A stretch of 64,000 bases of DNA. It comes from Campylobacter porcelli. Lineage in GTDB: Bacteria; Campylobacterota; Campylobacteria; Campylobacterales; Campylobacteraceae. The notes beneath the pieces are model-generated. The model did no database searches. It was not told the origin of the DNA and saw only the letters and a list, made by a program, of their open reading frames with translations. The position numbers and the translations under genes were made by a program. The DNA is taken from the NCBI RefSeq assembly GCF_002139855.1, contig NZ_CP018789.1:868001-932000 (forward strand), in the 5' to 3' direction. Shown here piece by piece: positions 9,415-18,348 of the stretch (positions are counted from its first letter, which is position 1; each line of letters begins with the position of its first letter).

Positions 9415-10136
9415 TTTTTACTCAATGATTCAATTAAAGCTTCTATATCGGCGTTACTTACAACATCTTCGGTTGTAGTATCCCCATCTATATGAATAGC
9501 AGAGCCAACCCGCTTATCATCATCTATTTTACCTTCAAATAAGCTATTCATATATTTACTCAAAGCGCGCATTACATTAATAACTCTCTCTATTTTTTGG
9601 CGATGAATATCTTGATATTGCATCATATCCATAGTCATCATAACTTCATCTTGTCCCATTTGAAGGCTATTTATCGTATCATCTAGCTTGGTATCTAAAT
9701 TTTTATTAAGCTCTAAAAGCTCTTCAAATGCCGCTACATTAGGGAATTTAGAGTGTAGATTTTCAAATATTTCTAGATTTTTTGCTATACCAGCTTTTAT
9801 ATCATTTGATACGCCTTCAGCATCTGCGAAAAATCCACTAATAGTCTCAAGCTTATCAAACATCTCTGTGGCTTTTTTTTCTGAATCTTTCGTAACATCA
9901 TCAAGCTGATGAACTACTTTGTGATCGTCTGTCGGTGGTGGTGGTGGCCAAGCCGCAGTAGAGCTTACCCTATAATTATCATGCGTTATAATATGCCCAT
10001 CATCTTGAACTACACTATCAGCGTCTTCTTTTGAATTTGCCTCATTATCAAGACCAATCTTATCTATATCATCTATACTATTACCTAAATCGCTTAAATC
10101 ATCAGCCATTAACGCATCTAACTCTTCTTGCGTCAT
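9411..10136 (-). CDS. cheZ: Chemotaxis phosphatase CheZ (epsilonproteobacterial type)
   Basis: CheZ speeds dephosphorylation of CheY-P, resetting flagellar direction. The 241-residue protein is mostly helical; the catalytic pair of the CheZ family, D-xxx-Q, is present in QDIHRQ as D176 and Q180. The N terminus TQEELDALM resembles the CheY/FliN-binding peptide of FliM, and the C terminus NADIEALIESL resembles the CheY-binding tail of enterobacterial CheZ. A proline run (PPPPP at 64-68) lies in the linker. AAGGAG precedes the ATG. It is the first gene of the long minus-strand operon. Confidence 0.88.
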   Translation of the reverse strand: MTQEELDALMADDLSDLGNSIDDIDKIGLDNEANSKEDADSVVQDDGHIITHDNYRVSSTAAWPPPPPTDDHKVVHQLDDVTKDSEKKATEMFDKLETISGFFADAEGVSNDIKAGIAKNLEIFENLHSKFPNVAAFEELLELNKNLDTKLDDTINSLQMGQDEVMMTMDMMQYQDIHRQKIERVINVMRALSKYMNSLFEGKIDDDKRVGSAIHIDGDTTTEDVVSNADIEALIESLSKK

Positions 10137-10263
10137 AAGAACTCCTTAAGAACATAATTGCGTGATTGTATCTAAATTTATATAAATTTTGCTTTACATT
10201 ATCAAATTCATATAAATTTCAAAAAAATATTTTAAATTTTGCTAATTTTAAGAAATGATTTAG

Positions 10264-10269
10264 TATAAT
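10264..10269 (+). promoter_or_regulatory. -10 box for tRNA-Arg
   Basis: TATAAT lies 21 bases before the first base of the mature tRNA, a normal distance. No good -35 is visible. The rest of 10137-10290 is very AT-rich and also has to hold the cheZ promoter, where TACAAT on the minus strand near 10170 is a possible -10. Confidence 0.5.
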
Positions 10270-10290
10270 TCTAACTCTTAAATTTAAAGT

Positions 10291-10367
10291 GCGCTCTTAG
10301 CTCAGCTGGATAGAGCATTTGATTGCGGTTCAAAAGGTCAGAGATTCGAATTCTCTAGGGCGCACCA
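10291..10367 (+). tRNA. tRNA-Arg, anticodon GCG, CCA encoded
   Basis: The 77-base cloverleaf folds fully: acceptor stem GCGCTCT with AGGGCGC (one G-T pair), D-stem GCTC/GAGC, anticodon stem TTTGA/TCAAA with loop TTGCGGT, and T-stem AGAGA/TCTCT with loop TTCGAAT. The anticodon at loop positions 34-36 reads GCG, which decodes CGC and CGU arginine codons. Discriminator A and CCA are genomically encoded. Confidence 0.96.
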
Positions 10368-10451
10368 TTTTATTATTTTATTATCCAAATTTATATTTAA
10401 TCTTTCATCTTGTATAATTATAAATATTATTGATATTTTCAAGGATTATTT

Positions 10452-11231
10452 ATGATTGTAGATTTACATAACCACACCCCACTTTGTAATCACGCTACTG
10501 GGACGCCCATTGAGTATGCTAAGGCTGCGTTTAATCAAGGGTGTAAATATTATGGATTTAGCGACCACGCACCGATGAATTTTGATCAAAAATATAGAAT
10601 GAGCTTTAAGGATATGGATGATTATAAAGAGTCAATTGAGATGGTTAAAGCTGAATTTAAAGGCAAGATGGAGATTCTTTTTGGCTATGAGGTGGATTAT
10701 TTACCAGGATTTATAGATGAGCGAGTGATGGGAGCTAAGGTTGATTATCTCATTGGTTCGGTGCATTTTTTAAATGGCTGGGGATTTGATAATCCTGAGT
10801 TTATCGGAGAGTATAAAAATAGAGATATTGATCAAATTTATATAGACTATTTTAATGCTATCAAAGATATGGCAAGATATGGTAAATTCGATATAGTCGG
10901 TCATATTGATTTAATCAAAGTTTTTAACTATAAGCCTAAAAAAGATATTAGAATTATCGCTAGTGATGCTCTAAAAGAGATCAAAAAAAGCGGTATGAGT
11001 ATAGAGCTAAATAGCGCTGGACTTCGCAAACCAGTGGGCGAAATTTATCCTGGAGATGAAATTTTGGAGATGATGAGTCAGATGGGTATTGATATTACTC
11101 TATCTAGCGATGCTCACTGCGTAGAACATGTTGGCTTAAATATGGATAAAACTATAGAAAAAGCTAAAAAATTTGGTTATAACGAGGTTGCAATATACCA
11201 AAATCGTGAGAAAAAAATGGTAAAAATTTAA
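10452..11231 (+). CDS. PHP-family histidinol-phosphatase
   Basis: A 259-residue PHP-domain phosphoesterase. Metal-binding motifs are DLHNHTPLCNHATG at 4-17, GFSDHAP, GSVHFL, GHIDLI and LSSDAH near the end, in the order expected of the HisJ/HisK type that removes phosphate from L-histidinol phosphate. Histidine biosynthesis is therefore the likely role; other small phosphate esters remain possible. The start is ATG at 10452 after AAGGA. TATAAT at 10413-10418 could be its -10. glnA follows 87 bases later with its own promoter. Confidence 0.8.
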   Translation: MIVDLHNHTPLCNHATGTPIEYAKAAFNQGCKYYGFSDHAPMNFDQKYRMSFKDMDDYKESIEMVKAEFKGKMEILFGYEVDYLPGFIDERVMGAKVDYLIGSVHFLNGWGFDNPEFIGEYKNRDIDQIYIDYFNAIKDMARYGKFDIVGHIDLIKVFNYKPKKDIRIIASDALKEIKKSGMSIELNSAGLRKPVGEIYPGDEILEMMSQMGIDITLSSDAHCVEHVGLNMDKTIEKAKKFGYNEVAIYQNREKKMVKI

Positions 11232-11278
11232 AATAGTATAGATTTCAATATAAATTTAAAATTAAAATTGCTATTTTA

Positions 11279-11287
11279 TGCTATAAT
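11279..11287 (+). promoter_or_regulatory. Extended -10 promoter of glnA
   Basis: TGCTATAAT is a perfect extended -10 (TGN then TATAAT), 31 bases before the glnA ATG, in an A/T-rich upstream region as is usual for Campylobacter promoters. Confidence 0.7.
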
Positions 11288-11318
11288 GTGAAAATTTTAA
11301 TTTTTAAGGAGTTTGCCT

Positions 11319-12746
11319 ATGGGTAGATTTGTTAATAGCGTTAGCGAATTTTTCACATATTGTGATGAAAATGAGGTTAAATTTGTTGATTTTCGCTTTA
11401 CTGATCTAAAAGGAACATGGCATCACGTATCATATAATATTAAAGCAATAAATGTAGATTCTTTTAAGGGAATTCCATTTGATGGTAGTTCAATTGATGC
11501 GTGGCAGCCTATACATAAGTCGGATATGATGCTTATACCTGATGTTGAGACTGCATTTTTAGATCCATTTACTGCCGATACAACAATCATCGTAATATGC
11601 GATGTATATGATATATATAAAAATGATCTATATGAGAAATGCCCTCGCTCAATCGCTAAAAAGGCTATGCAACACCTAAAAGATAGCGGAATTGGCGATG
11701 TTGCGTATTTTGGACCTGAAAATGAGTTTTTTGTCTTTGATAATGTAAGAATTATCGATAAACAAAATTGTGCTATGTATGAAGTAGATACTGAAGAGGG
11801 CGAATGGAATGACGCTAAAGACTATAAAGATGGTTATAATAGCGGTCATCGCCCAAGAGCACAAGGCGGATACTATCCAGTTCAACCAATTGATTCAATG
11901 GTAGATCTAAGAGCTGAAATGGTAAATGTGCTAGAACAAGTAGGTCTTGAGACCTTTGTGGTGCATCACGAAGTTGCTCAAGGTCAAGGCGAAATAGGTG
12001 TGAAATTTGGAACATTAGTAGAAGCTGCCGATAATGTGCAAATTTATAAATATATAGTAAAAATGGTAGCTCATTTAAATGGCAAAACAGCCACATTTAT
12101 GCCAAAACCACTATATGGCGATAATGGTAGCGGTATGCATGTCCATCAAAGCATATGGAAAGATGGTAAAAATTTATTTTATAAAGCTGGAACATACGCT
12201 AATCTAAGCGATATGGCTAGATGGTATATTGGTGGGGTGTTAAAACATGCTAGAAGCGTTGCAGCATTTACCAATCCAAGCACAAATAGCTACAAAAGAT
12301 TAATTCCTGGATTTGAAGCACCAAGCATTTTAACATACTCTTGCCAAAATAGAAGTGCTAGTTGCAGAATTCCATATGGATCAGGTGAAAAAAGCGTAAG
12401 AGCTGAGTTTAGATTTCCTGATAGCACCGCTTGCCCATATCTAGCATTTGCAGCAATGCTGATGGCAGGACTTGATGGTATCAAAAATAAAATTGAGCCA
12501 GTTGGGCCAATGGACGAGGATCTATTTGAGCTAACTCTTGATGAGATTAGAGAGCGTGGAATTGAGCAATTACCACATACACTAAGAGGAAGCTTAGAAG
12601 CTGTAATCCGTGATAATAAATATTTAAGCGCTATAATGACAGAGCACTTTATAGATACATATCAACACTATAAATTTGAAACTCAAGTATGGCCATATGA
12701 GCAACGCCCTACTCCATTTGAGTTTAAAACAGTATATTCTTGCTAA
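11319..12746 (+). CDS. glnA: Glutamine synthetase, type I
   Basis: GlnA makes glutamine from glutamate, ammonia and ATP. The protein is 475 residues. The ATG at 11319 is chosen because AAGGAG at 11306-11311 is seven bases upstream; a TTG six bases earlier would overlap that site. Conserved features include FDGSS, the ATP/metal segment [10 protein letters not shown], and [17 protein letters not shown]. The loop that carries the adenylylated tyrosine in enterobacteria (NLYDLP) reads DLFELT here, so the modifiable tyrosine is a phenylalanine. Control by GlnE-type adenylylation is therefore not expected. A hairpin follows the stop. Confidence 0.97.
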   Translation: MGRFVNSVSEFFTYCDENEVKFVDFRFTDLKGTWHHVSYNIKAINVDSFKGIPFDGSSIDAWQPIHKSDMMLIPDVETAFLDPFTADTTIIVICDVYDIYKNDLYEKCPRSIAKKAMQHLKDSGIGDVAYFGPENEFFVFDNVRIIDKQNCAMYEVDTEEGEWNDAKDYKDGYNSGHRPRAQGGYYPVQPIDSMVDLRAEMVNVLEQVGLETFVVHHEVAQGQGEIGVKFGTLVEAADNVQIYKYIVKMVAHLNGKTATFMPKPLYGDNGSGMHVHQSIWKDGKNLFYKAGTYANLSDMARWYIGGVLKHARSVAAFTNPSTNSYKRLIPGFEAPSILTYSCQNRSASCRIPYGSGEKSVRAEFRFPDSTACPYLAFAAMLMAGLDGIKNKIEPVGPMDEDLFELTLDEIRERGIEQLPHTLRGSLEAVIRDNKYLSAIMTEHFIDTYQHYKFETQVWPYEQRPTPFEFKTVYSC

Positions 12747-12751
12747 TTTAA

Positions 12752-12776
12752 CCCATTGGGCTTAAGGCTCAATGGG
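12752..12776. terminator. Bidirectional hairpin terminator between glnA and acpS
   Basis: CCCATTGGGC and GCTCAATGGG pair over 10 positions with one mismatch around a TTAAG loop. It is flanked by AATTT on one side and TTAAAT on the other. The acpS stop codon lies inside the stem. Confidence 0.65.
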
Positions 12777-13128
12777 AATTTAGTCTTTCAATAATAACCG
12801 CAGCAATCGCAAATCCGCCATCGTGCGTGATACTAAGCGATGAGCTTTTGATATTAAATTTACTCTCTATGTGTTTGACAAATTTAATCTTTGGAGCACC
12901 TTTGCTATCTTTGTATATGGTAGCGTCATTAAAGCTAAATTCTGCTCCAATTCCGCAGCCAAGAGCCTTGCTAATAGCCTCTTTTGCAGCCCAAAACCCA
13001 GCTATAGTAGCATCACTCTTAGCAATTTCTATCTCGCTACTATTTAAAAATTTACGCAAAAATAGCTCACCATGCCTTATTTTAGCATTGGCGATCCTAT
13101 CTATGCTTACAATATCAATGCCTATCAT
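12769..13128 (-). CDS. acpS: Holo-[acyl-carrier-protein] synthase
   Basis: AcpS transfers 4'-phosphopantetheine from CoA to acyl carrier protein. The 119-residue length is standard. [10 protein letters not shown] at 3-12 carries the metal-binding aspartate and [13 protein letters not shown] at 45-57 carries the conserved glutamate and lysine. The SITHDGGFA segment completes the family pattern. It overlaps fliL by four bases, so the two are coupled. Confidence 0.95.
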   Translation of the reverse strand: MIGIDIVSIDRIANAKIRHGELFLRKFLNSSEIEIAKSDATIAGFWAAKEAISKALGCGIGAEFSFNDATIYKDSKGAPKIKFVKHIESKFNIKSSSLSITHDGGFAIAAVIIERLNSH

Positions 13129-13634
13129 TGAACGATAAAATCAGTAAAAAAGACATTTTTAATATATCCATCTCTTAGAACCTCATTTATTCTAGTTACT
13201 AACTCATCTTTTAGACGCTCTTTGCCTTTGGCTGTGCTTACATCTTCATATGTTTTAGCTGATAGACTTCTTATGATAATATCCCTGATTAATGCTTGTT
13301 TTTTATCTATTTCTGAGCTTAAAGCCTCTTCGCTTAGCTCTAAATTCATTGTGGTTTTTAGGTATCTAGTGCCACTTTCGCTAAGTAAATTTACGACATA
13401 TTGCTCCATCGGATAGACTGGACCGATATTAAAAAAATCATTGGAGCGTTGTTTTGGTGCTACTTGAGTTGGAGGGACATTGGCGGCTTGAGAGACTTGC
13501 TTATCATCTCCGCCACTCATTAAAAGCATAACAACAATTATCCCAATAATTAATAAAAATACAACCACGCCAATAATAGCTATTAGCACCACCGGACTTT
13601 TCTTACTCTCTAATTTTATATCTTCATCTGCCAT
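13125..13634 (-). CDS. fliL: Flagellar basal body-associated protein FliL
   Basis: FliL is an inner-membrane protein around the stator of the flagellar motor. The 169-residue protein has a short cytoplasmic N terminus, one strong membrane helix (about 15-39, [20 protein letters not shown]), a low-complexity periplasmic linker, and a C-terminal domain with [12 protein letters not shown]. The coupling to acpS is an accident of compact genomes rather than a shared role. Confidence 0.93.
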   Translation of the reverse strand: MADEDIKLESKKSPVVLIAIIGVVVFLLIIGIIVVMLLMSGGDDKQVSQAANVPPTQVAPKQRSNDFFNIGPVYPMEQYVVNLLSESGTRYLKTTMNLELSEEALSSEIDKKQALIRDIIIRSLSAKTYEDVSTAKGKERLKDELVTRINEVLRDGYIKNVFFTDFIVQ

Positions 13635-13675
13635 TTTGATTCCTTTTTTAATTTAAATTTATCTAAATAAGACTA

Positions 13676-14542
13676 TTAGCCAACTATATTTTTCAATACC
13701 CCAATGCCTTCTATCTCACACTCTATCACATCGCCTTTCTTAAGATATTTTGGCGGAGTAAAGCCCATACCTACTCCGCTTGGCGTGCCAAGTGATATTA
13801 TTGTGCCAGCTTTTAAAGTCATACCTGCACTTAAATCACTTATTATATATGCTGCATCAAATATCATATCTACGGTATTTGCATTTTGCCTTAGCTCGCC
13901 ATTTACTTTTGAGCTAATTTTTAAATTTGATATATCAAGGTCAGTCTCAATCCAAGGCCCCATTAGCGTTGAGCCATCTAAGCTTTTACCATAATACCAC
14001 TGCTTATATCTATTTTGAATATCTCGTGAGCTAATATCATTTAAAATTGTATAGCCAAAGACATACTCTAAAGCCTTATTAATAGGAACATTAAAAGCAT
14101 CTTTACTAATAATCAATGCTAGCTCCACTTCATAATCTAGCGTTTGAGTTATCTGGCTATGGCTTGGAAATACAGCTCCATCACCCAAAATATAGTTAGC
14201 CCTTTTACCAAAATATACAGGAAATTCTCTCTTGCCATCAAATTCAATCTTTTTAAACCTATATGACTCCTTAGCATGCTCCATATAATTAATCCCAAGA
14301 CAGATAATATCTTGAAGTGGGCTTAAAATCGGCGATAATATATGGATATTATTATATGGCTCGCCACCGCTTTTTAAGCTTAATTCATTTAGAATTTGAT
14401 ATTGAGCTTGATCTAGAGTGGTTATCAAATCATTCATATCTTTTTTATCTATTCCAACGCTACTAATATCTATAACTCCACCATTTGCGCTCAATACGCC
14501 AAGCTTAATTTGATTATCTTGTTTATAAGTTAAAAGCCTCAT
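13676..14542 (-). CDS. Fumarylacetoacetate hydrolase family protein
   Basis: A 288-residue FAH-superfamily protein. The C-terminal catalytic fold shows LDYEVELALII with the paired acidic metal ligands, FGYTILNDISSRD, and GTIISLGTPSGVG. Such enzymes hydrolyse or decarboxylate acylpyruvates or related dicarboxylates; the substrate cannot be set from sequence. It overlaps the argD-like gene by four bases, which hints at joint expression, though no shared pathway is obvious. Confidence 0.85.
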   Translation of the reverse strand: MRLLTYKQDNQIKLGVLSANGGVIDISSVGIDKKDMNDLITTLDQAQYQILNELSLKSGGEPYNNIHILSPILSPLQDIICLGINYMEHAKESYRFKKIEFDGKREFPVYFGKRANYILGDGAVFPSHSQITQTLDYEVELALIISKDAFNVPINKALEYVFGYTILNDISSRDIQNRYKQWYYGKSLDGSTLMGPWIETDLDISNLKISSKVNGELRQNANTVDMIFDAAYIISDLSAGMTLKAGTIISLGTPSGVGMGFTPPKYLKKGDVIECEIEGIGVLKNIVG

Positions 14543-15693
14543 TTTTTAATCTCGCTAATTGCTAGTTTTAATCTAGTAAAACCATCTTTCATCTCTTTTT
14601 TACTTAAATTTAGTGGTGGCAAAAATCTTAAGGTACTATCACCAGATCTTAATACCAAAACCCCACATTCTAAAGCTTTTGATACTATTTTGCTTAATAA
14701 ATTGCTATCTTTAACCACTATGCCTTGCATTAATCCAAGACCAACTCTTTTAAGAAAAATATCGCTATTTTGCTCCACTAATTTATCTAAATTTTTTTCA
14801 AATTTAGCTATTTTTTTATCCAATTTTCCACTATTTTTTAATCTGCTTAATTGGCTAAGCACATATTCAGCCACGCTAGTTACCAAAAATCCGCCACCAA
14901 ATGTGCTTCCATGATCTCCTGGCTTAAAGATAGATACCCTACTTGCACACGCACTAATTGGCACTCCATTGCCAAGTCCTTTAGCAAATGTAATAATATC
15001 AGGCGTTATATCATATAATTTAGATGTTACAAACTCCCCTGTGCGGTAGATACCACATTGAACTTCATCAGTGATAAGCAAAATATCTCTTTGCTTTAAA
15101 ATCCTAGCTAACTCTTGGACTTTAGCCTTATCAAGCGGATTTATGCCGCCCTCACCTTGGACTAGCTCAATTATCACAGCTGCGGTATTTTGATTTAAAT
15201 TTTTAATAATCTCATCTATATCATCATAAAATTTAAATCCATCTGGATAAGCCCCAAATTCATCTGGATGAAATTTATCCTGACCAGTCATCGCTAAAGT
15301 TGCGATAGTTCTGCCATGAAATGAGTTTTTAAGGCTGATAATTTCGCTTTTTCGGCCTTTAATAAAACCAAATTTTCTAGCCAATTTTATCGCACACTCA
15401 TTTGCCTCAGCACCACTATTAGCAAAAAATAGCTCATATCCACCACCTAGCATATTTGAGATTTTATCGGCAAGTTTAGATTGTGGAGTGATATTATATA
15501 AATTTGAAGTGTGAAGTAGTGTTTTAGCCTGTTTTGAGATGACTTTTTCTACACCTTTATGGCTATGACCCAAAGCACAAACCCCAATCCCACTAGCAAA
15601 ATCTATATAATCTTTACCACATTTATCCCACAAAGTAGCACCTTTACCACGCACAAAACTAACACTAGCTCTACTATAGTTATTCATCAGCAT
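14539..15693 (-). CDS. argD: Acetylornithine aminotransferase (class III PLP enzyme)
   Basis: The 384-residue enzyme has the class III aminotransferase pattern: NSGAEANECAIKLAR at 92-106, SFHGRT at 124-129, the aspartate motif DEVQCGIYRTG at 209-219, and the PLP-binding lysine in TFAKGLGNG (Lys238). Length and motifs match ArgD, which interconverts N-acetylornithine and N-acetylglutamate semialdehyde and can also serve as succinyldiaminopimelate aminotransferase in lysine synthesis. Other omega-aminotransferases cannot be fully excluded. It begins with ATG at 15693, just downstream of the channel gene. Confidence 0.88.
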   Translation of the reverse strand: MLMNNYSRASVSFVRGKGATLWDKCGKDYIDFASGIGVCALGHSHKGVEKVISKQAKTLLHTSNLYNITPQSKLADKISNMLGGGYELFFANSGAEANECAIKLARKFGFIKGRKSEIISLKNSFHGRTIATLAMTGQDKFHPDEFGAYPDGFKFYDDIDEIIKNLNQNTAAVIIELVQGEGGINPLDKAKVQELARILKQRDILLITDEVQCGIYRTGEFVTSKLYDITPDIITFAKGLGNGVPISACASRVSIFKPGDHGSTFGGGFLVTSVAEYVLSQLSRLKNSGKLDKKIAKFEKNLDKLVEQNSDIFLKRVGLGLMQGIVVKDSNLLSKIVSKALECGVLVLRSGDSTLRFLPPLNLSKKEMKDGFTRLKLAISEIKK

Positions 15694-15696
15694 AAA

Positions 15697-16320
15697 TCAA
15701 TCCTTATAGTGAATTTGCGGCAAATTCCAATTTCTATAATATGCTACAAGCCGCCATGCAACACCAAATATAAATAGAGCAAATATCCAATAAATGCTAG
15801 TTAGCTCAGCTAAATACATAAAATAGTATATCGCCCCAACCCCCATACTAATTGTGCCGTATAATCCAGTTTTTAAAAACCATGGAACCTCATTTAATAG
15901 CATATCTCGTATAATCCCACCGCCAACACCATTAAAAAATGCCACCATAATTACACCAAAAATATTAAGACCAAACTCCAAAGATACAATAGCACCAACA
16001 ATAGAAAAGCTTACTACATCTACAGCGTCAGTCATAATAAATATAAATTTTTTATCTAAATTATTTCTATCTTTTTTATGAAATTTCAGTAAAAAAGCTA
16101 AAATCATAACAGATAAAACTATACAAACAGGAATATAGTGAGTAAAAGAGTACGCAGGGCGACCGACTATAACATCACGGATTAGCCCTCCGCCAAGTGC
16201 TGTTAAAAATGCGGCCAAAAATACACCTAGCCAGTCACAACCCCTGCGTATCCCAAATAAAAAGCCACTCAAAGATGCTGATGCGATACCGACATACTCT
16301 GCAAATAAAAAGGCTTCCAT
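15697..16320 (-). CDS. TRIC-type cation channel family protein (YicG/UPF0126)
   Basis: A 207-residue membrane protein with about seven helices and the internal duplication of the family: AALGGGLIRDVIVGRPAY and FFNGVGGGIIRDMLLNEVPW are the two GGGxxRD repeats. These proteins are prokaryotic relatives of trimeric intracellular cation channels; UPF0126 members have also been discussed as amino acid transporters. It lies three bases upstream of argD. Confidence 0.85.
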   Translation of the reverse strand: MEAFLFAEYVGIASASLSGFLFGIRRGCDWLGVFLAAFLTALGGGLIRDVIVGRPAYSFTHYIPVCIVLSVMILAFLLKFHKKDRNNLDKKFIFIMTDAVDVVSFSIVGAIVSLEFGLNIFGVIMVAFFNGVGGGIIRDMLLNEVPWFLKTGLYGTISMGVGAIYYFMYLAELTSIYWIFALFIFGVAWRLVAYYRNWNLPQIHYKD

Positions 16321-16341
16321 AGCTAATTTTAAGCTTTAAGA

Positions 16342-16827
16342 TTAAAACTCAGATTTGATAGATTCAACCCACTTATCGGCTCTTTTTTGCCAATTTTCAT
16401 CATTTTTATAATCAATTGCAAGACCTATAAATTTGCCATTGATAAATGATAGTGAGTTTTTGAACACATATCCATCAATATCAGTTGCACCCACAAGTTT
16501 AGCGCCACGAATTAATGGTAAAAACTCTACCAAGCCATCAAGAAATGTAGTAGGATGTTTGATAGTGCCACCAACTCCTACAAGGGCTAAAGTCTTACCA
16601 CCAAAATCAGCCTCACTAATTAAATCTAATTTAGCTTTGAAATCCTTTTGCAACTCCCCATGACCATGAGTAGATGCTGCAAAAATCAATCTATCATATT
16701 GATTTATAAATTCAAGCGTTAAATCCTTAGCGTCGATTATCTCGCTATCAAAATTTTTACCTATATACTCTGCTACAGCTTTAGTATCTCCAGCATTTGA
16801 GCCATATACTATACCAATTTTTGCCAT
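16342..16827 (-). CDS. fldA: Flavodoxin
   Basis: A 161-residue long-chain flavodoxin. The phosphate-binding loop reads YGSNAGDTKAVAEYI at 9-23, and STHGHGE and the GVGG-containing loop follow at the expected places for FMN binding. In Campylobacterota the flavodoxin accepts electrons from pyruvate and 2-oxoglutarate oxidoreductases; the oor operon lies immediately upstream on the same strand, which supports that pairing. A separate promoter is likely because an oor terminator lies between them. Confidence 0.93.
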   Translation of the reverse strand: MAKIGIVYGSNAGDTKAVAEYIGKNFDSEIIDAKDLTLEFINQYDRLIFAASTHGHGELQKDFKAKLDLISEADFGGKTLALVGVGGTIKHPTTFLDGLVEFLPLIRGAKLVGATDIDGYVFKNSLSFINGKFIGLAIDYKNDENWQKRADKWVESIKSEF

Positions 16828-16914
16828 TGTATTTCCTTATAAGGGTAAATTTAAAGGTTAGATTATATCAAAGCAAACTCTAAAATCTGCTTAATTAATT
16901 ATTGTAATAGAATA

Positions 16915-16938
16915 CCAAAGCCAATATTTAGGCTTTGG
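16915..16938 (-). terminator. Terminator after oorC
   Basis: CCAAAGCC and GGCTTTGG form a perfect 8-bp stem around an AATATTTA loop, just downstream of the oorC stop on the minus strand, followed by TATTCTATT. Confidence 0.65.
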
Positions 16939-16949
16939 TTAAAAAGTAT

Positions 16950-17504
16950 TTACTGCATACATTTAGCAGCGTATGAGAGTCCTAAATCATAAGCTTTATT
17001 ATTTGCCTCTTTGACCTTATCAGGAACTGAGCTTAGCATCTTGTTTCTTACAATCTCTTCATCCATCACGCCTGTAAATTTAACAGCCACACCAAGAGCC
17101 ACAACGCTTTGAGTAATTACATTACCCACTTCATCTTTAGCAATTGAAATAATTGGAATTTCATATATTTTCCAGCGTTTTTTATCCTCTTCGCTAGGCT
17201 TAACTAAATTTGGCTCAATTACGATTATACCGCCATCTTTAACCCCATCTTTAAAGGTATTATAGCTATTTTGAGCAGTTGCTAACATAAAGCAAATTTC
17301 GCCTTCATTCGCATATGGATACTTAATCTCTTCATCGCTTAAGATAATATCAACCTTAGTTGGACCGCCACGAACTTGAGATGTGTATGTAGAAGCCTTA
17401 ACGCCATATCCACCAGCTTCAATCTTGGCTGCTGAGAGTATCTCTCCAGCTAGGATAACACCTTGACCGCCAACCCCAACAAATCTTAACTCTGCTAAAC
17501 TCAT
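16950..17504 (-). CDS. oorC: 2-oxoglutarate:acceptor oxidoreductase, gamma subunit
   Basis: OorC is the gamma-type subunit of the four-subunit enzyme that oxidatively decarboxylates 2-oxoglutarate to succinyl-CoA, passing electrons to flavodoxin or ferredoxin. The 184-residue protein starts with LRFVGVGGQGVILAGEIL, the hallmark of the gamma domain, and contains STYTSQVRGGPTKVDII. It overlaps oorB by four bases and is the last gene of the operon. Confidence 0.95.
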   Translation of the reverse strand: MSLAELRFVGVGGQGVILAGEILSAAKIEAGGYGVKASTYTSQVRGGPTKVDIILSDEEIKYPYANEGEICFMLATAQNSYNTFKDGVKDGGIIVIEPNLVKPSEEDKKRWKIYEIPIISIAKDEVGNVITQSVVALGVAVKFTGVMDEEIVRNKMLSSVPDKVKEANNKAYDLGLSYAAKCMQ

Positions 17505-18346
17505 ATTATCTCCTCAAAGTTGATTTTTGTCTTGTTTTGAGCTGCTTCTTTTACTTTAGCATAAGCTTTGCAATACTCCATATGAGTATCATCTTTAAAT
17601 AGCACACCTGTAGGGAATTTACCCTTTTTCTCCTCATCGCTTAATGATTCAAATTTAGCCTTAGGTAGAGTTCTCTCATCAATCCATTTTACCATTTGTG
17701 TGGCTTCACCCATTTTATTTTTTCTACCTAAATTTATGTGGCAGTTAGAGAATATATCAAAGAAGCTATAGCCTTCGTGTTTAAAGCCCTCTATTAGCAT
17801 TTTTTCAATTCTAGTTGGATTAATAACAGTCTCACGACCCACAAATGTCGCTCCAGCAGCTGTTGCTAACTTCGCAGCATCAAAATTTGGGTCTATATTA
17901 CCCCATTGTGCTGTAACAGTCCAAAATCCTTGTGGAGTTGTAGGGCTTGTTTGTGAGTTTGTAAGACCATAAATAAAGTTATTGATCAAAATGTGATTAA
18001 TATCTATATTTCTACGACATCCATGAATTGTGTGATTACCACCAATTGCCAAGCCATCGCCATCACCAGTTACTACTATTACATGTTTATCTGGATTTGC
18101 TAGTTTGATACCTGTAGCATATGCGATCGCACGGCCGTGAGTAGTATGGACAGTGTTGCAATTAACATAGCTTGAGAAGCGCCCACTACATCCAATACCG
18201 CTTACTACGCAAACATCATCCATATTCCATCCCATAGCATCTATAGCACGGATAACGCTTTTTAAAATTACGCCATCACCACAACCCCAACACCAAAGTG
18301 TCGGCATTTTGCTTGTTCTTAAATAGTTATCATAATTAAAAGCCAT
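17501..18346 (-). CDS. oorB: 2-oxoglutarate:acceptor oxidoreductase, beta subunit (TPP-binding)
   Basis: The 281-residue beta subunit binds thiamine diphosphate. LWCWGCGDG near 17-25 has the conserved cysteines, and GDGDGLAIGGNH followed by NINHILINN-like residues is the TPP/Mg motif. CSGRFSSY is also typical. It works with OorA as the catalytic core. The start lies two bases after the oorA stop. Confidence 0.96.
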   Translation of the reverse strand: MAFNYDNYLRTSKMPTLWCWGCGDGVILKSVIRAIDAMGWNMDDVCVVSGIGCSGRFSSYVNCNTVHTTHGRAIAYATGIKLANPDKHVIVVTGDGDGLAIGGNHTIHGCRRNIDINHILINNFIYGLTNSQTSPTTPQGFWTVTAQWGNIDPNFDAAKLATAAGATFVGRETVINPTRIEKMLIEGFKHEGYSFFDIFSNCHINLGRKNKMGEATQMVKWIDERTLPKAKFESLSDEEKKGKFPTGVLFKDDTHMEYCKAYAKVKEAAQNKTKINFEEII

Positions 18347-18348
18347 AA

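Noticed and set aside
11313-11318. TTG start for glnA
   Set aside because: It lies one base from the AAGGAG site; the ATG at 11319 has correct spacing and matches family length.
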